From contig DJJR01000046.1 in assembly GCA_002434245.1 (NCBI GenBank), positions 20,565-84,564 of the forward strand: DNA of 64,000 nt, read 5' to 3'. This DNA comes from Pelosinus fermentans. GTDB lineage: Bacteria; Bacillota; Negativicutes; DSM-13327. Under the pieces are notes generated by a model that did not search any database, had not been told where the DNA came from, and saw nothing but the letters and a program-made list of their open reading frames with translations. Shown here piece after piece: positions 63,101 through 64,000 of this stretch (position 1 is its first letter; each line of letters opens with the position of its first letter). A program made the position numbers and the translations under genes.

Positions 63101-63178
63101 CTGCAATTCCCTGAAATCAAGTTTTTGCTGCTGGGCATAGGGGCCAAAAGCCGTCATGGTTAAGCATAATGGTTTCAT
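60125..63178 (-). CDS. sbcC: nuclease SbcCD subunit C (SMC-like ATPase)
   Basis: 1017-residue ATPase arm of the SbcCD nuclease that processes hairpins and palindromes. Walker A HGPTGSGKTTILDG near residue 35, long coiled coils, zinc hook CPVCGS in the middle, second coiled coil, ABC signature TLSGGETFLASLSLALG and Walker B TILVDEGFGTLD near the C-terminus. Its start overlaps sbcD by 4 bp. Confidence 0.96.
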   Translation of the reverse strand: MKPLCLTMTAFGPYAQQQKLDFRELQDRTFFLIHGPTGSGKTTILDGICFALFGDASGTQREGKSMRSDHADSAVITEVIFDFAIGEACYQVKRIPEQERPKKRGEGTTTMLAQAELWSMPLVGEPILLAAKWLDVTKQIETLLGFKSSQFRQVVLLPQGEFRKLLTANSNERQEIMQALFKTDLYQRIEEKLKDKALLLKKASEEQSKQRQWILQEAGVAQEYELLDSIQQNEREVENVLVQIKSISEELKSAQQAVNQGAIIQGKIQEKQKAEQLFATLTEQKPVIEEERAGLLRATAAMGLFDAEKNQSNYAQEVLSLEENCKTYKAELDMEMQKLKEAQQRFEMEAAKEEEREKLVRQIIHLQQIEDKIKLLEKALNTATIRKSELQQAAKKKEAVELEYTKIQEKMDHIILEEQKVVQLALEVGSREVQWQHAQGLLTKSRLLEEHRKKFIQLEQQVSASELKLAALEKNYAAAKSSLTTLQHEWMQGQAAFMASTLAAGESCPVCGSADHPKLAAPRGIMPKENQLKTAQKQMEFVEQERDTCRSQHRLLQTERDTWEKRIADLAGELKEQAALPLPELGLRVQALREKYEQALAGEEQARNITKQLEQLRKQHEDLHKEFIQVQEVWRQAEQSFTAAETIVAERRLAIPEELQGMGKLAAALKIAQNKQEQYKAAWEQAQQHVQQGKQRVTQKQTLLENTNYRLTESKIKYEEEQNYFVKRVAAAGFVDQQDYENAKKSPESMSLTAKKIAAFDSEFGKATLFLEQAAQAAENLEVPDMLGLQQVVTTMQHRYNDMFAAHTNLEALLKRQQAWLKKISQVDEALGTLEVQYAVAGRLAEVANGSNEHKLTLQRFVLGTLLENVIVAANERLKMMSRSRYSLQRTLERARKNAAGGLDLEVFDNYTGIARGVGTLSGGETFLASLSLALGLADVVQSYAGGIHLDTILVDEGFGTLDPESLDFAIKALIDLQQGGRLVGIISHVPELKERIDARLEVMATERGSTACFKIG

Positions 63179-64000
63179 AGAATCGCCTCCCGTTCCTCAC
63201 GGTATACGGTTTCAATCACATGAACTAAGTGCATCTGCTGCTCCTGCGTCATATTTTCTCCAGTCATCTGATGATAAAAGGCCGCAAATAGTTCTTTTTC
63301 ACTAAGTTTACGATGATCCCTAGGCAAGCCGCTCAGCACACCCTTTTTCAAAAAACGCGGACTTTCGATCTGCAGTACATTCGGATATTTCTCACGCAGT
63401 TTCCCCATGGCATCTAAGATTGGCATTTCATCTAGCAGCGTTACCGATACATAATCCTGCTGGTTCCCTTCATCAATGGAATGATCCAGGATATCTTTAA
63501 AATAGCCTTTTATACAACGAACGTCACGACGAGGGGCTAGGGAAATTCTCTCAACGGTGATACCCCCGACTTTATCCATTTCGATTAAATGAATACCTTT
63601 TCGCTGAGAAGCTTCGGCAAAAGAGTATTTCAGCAGTGATCCGCTATAATGAATGCTTGGACTCCCTGCCTGCTGAGAATTATGTAAATGCCCTAAAGCC
63701 GTATAGCAAAAAGGCTGAAATACAGCTCCATTTACCATACTACTGCCGCCTATGGATAAAGGACGCTCCGATTCACTCTCCATGCTCCCTGCAATAAAAG
63801 CATGAGCAATGGCTACTGAACGTGCTTTATTGGGAATTTTTCGTATTACATGCTGCACCATCGCCTCCATTGCTTGTTCATGATTTCCCACATCAGGACA
63901 AGAAAGACGTTCGCGAACGAATGCTGGTTCTCCATAAGTAAGTGGCGCAAAGTAAACAGGTCCATGCTCATCATATAAAATAATCGGTTCTATTTCCCGA
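63175..64000 (-). CDS. sbcD: nuclease SbcCD subunit D, 5' end outside the window
   Basis: Mre11-type nuclease subunit. The visible 275 codons run from REIEPIILYDEHGPVYFAPL at the window edge through GNHEQAMEAM, SIAHAFIAGS-like text (SVAIAHAFIAGS), GAVFQPFCYTALGHLHNSQQ (metal-binding GHLH) and the capping domain to the stop. The reading frame stays open to base 64000, so the gene is partial; the N-terminal metal motifs (DxH, GDxxD, GNHD) lie beyond. A GTG at 63891 is internal, not the start. Confidence 0.9.
   Translation of the reverse strand, partial: REIEPIILYDEHGPVYFAPLTYGEPAFVRERLSCPDVGNHEQAMEAMVQHVIRKIPNKARSVAIAHAFIAGSMESESERPLSIGGSSMVNGAVFQPFCYTALGHLHNSQQAGSPSIHYSGSLLKYSFAEASQRKGIHLIEMDKVGGITVERISLAPRRDVRCIKGYFKDILDHSIDEGNQQDYVSVTLLDEMPILDAMGKLREKYPNVLQIESPRFLKKGVLSGLPRDHRKLSEKELFAAFYHQMTGENMTQEQQMHLVHVIETVYREEREAIL

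Noticed and set aside
63175..63891. sbcD starting at the GTG at 63891
   Set aside because: The same frame stays open with SbcD-like sequence to the window edge, so this GTG is internal and the gene is partial.
1..64000. CRISPR arrays, rRNA genes, intact insertion sequences, prophage or toxin-antitoxin systems
   Set aside because: Searched by eye on both strands; none seen. The short direct repeats present belong to the dispersed repeat family or to operators.

Overview
The window looks like chromosomal DNA of an anaerobic, probably spore-forming Firmicute of the class Negativicutes, most like the Pelosinus/Sporomusa group. That is an inference from the low-to-moderate GC, strong Shine-Dalgarno sites, the AddAB (not RecBCD) recombination nuclease, a YtpB-type terpene synthase, a CBO0543-type membrane protein, sporulation-kinase-like sequences and a bacterial glutaminyl-tRNA synthetase. 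There is no rRNA operon, no CRISPR array and no intact prophage or insertion sequence, although several scars of mobile elements remain.

Layout. 1-9.8 kb is housekeeping: a DnaA-box cluster, polyphosphate kinase divergent from exopolyphosphatase with Pho-box-like repeats between them, a terpene synthase, a PepT-like peptidase, DNA polymerase IV, two serine tRNAs and a Tat-exported polysaccharide deacetylase. 9.9-15.7 kb has MenG/UbiE, a heterodimeric ABC exporter beside the stump of its deleted merR regulator, superoxide dismutase and YnfA. 15.9-23.2 kb is addBA. 23.3-33.2 kb is accessory and scarred: a nested repeat, an IclR regulator with an MFS transporter, an IlvD/Edd dehydratase and a DapA-family aldolase (a sugar-acid module), a transposase remnant, a truncated XRE gene, small secreted or membrane proteins, and an EamA exporter behind a riboswitch-like attenuated leader. 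33.5-38 kb is an amino-acid ABC operon with two permeases and an embedded M20 amidohydrolase, again behind a leader terminator. 38.9-41.8 kb carries a histidine-rich protein, a ferredoxin and a two-component system. 41.8-44.1 kb has a UgtP-like glycosyltransferase, an XRE regulator and a stand-alone HisKA-like protein that lacks the phospho-accepting histidine.

44.2-56.6 kb is the most interesting part and holds two adjacent sugar-acid catabolic modules. The first (rpiR, DUF1537 kinase, pdxA2, larA homologue, gntP) joins the D-threonate/D-erythronate kinase-dehydrogenase route to a nickel-pincer racemase homologue. Its plausible job is C2 epimerisation, feeding two four-carbon acids into one pathway. 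The second (iclR, dmpF, dmpG, IlvD/Edd dehydratase, MFS) joins a sugar-acid dehydratase to 4-hydroxy-2-oxovalerate aldolase and acylating acetaldehyde dehydrogenase. The chemistry implies that a 5-deoxy-pentonate is converted to pyruvate and acetyl-CoA. I know of no described pathway of that form. Three copies of a 17-bp GTTC...GAAC operator mark this module.

56.8-64 kb returns to general functions: arginase, a 30-residue membrane peptide, glutaminyl-tRNA synthetase, sbcC, and sbcD cut by the window end. A dispersed repeat family rich in CTCTGTG/CTCTGCG with TTTAACCGCAGAG-type ends occurs at least five times between genes.
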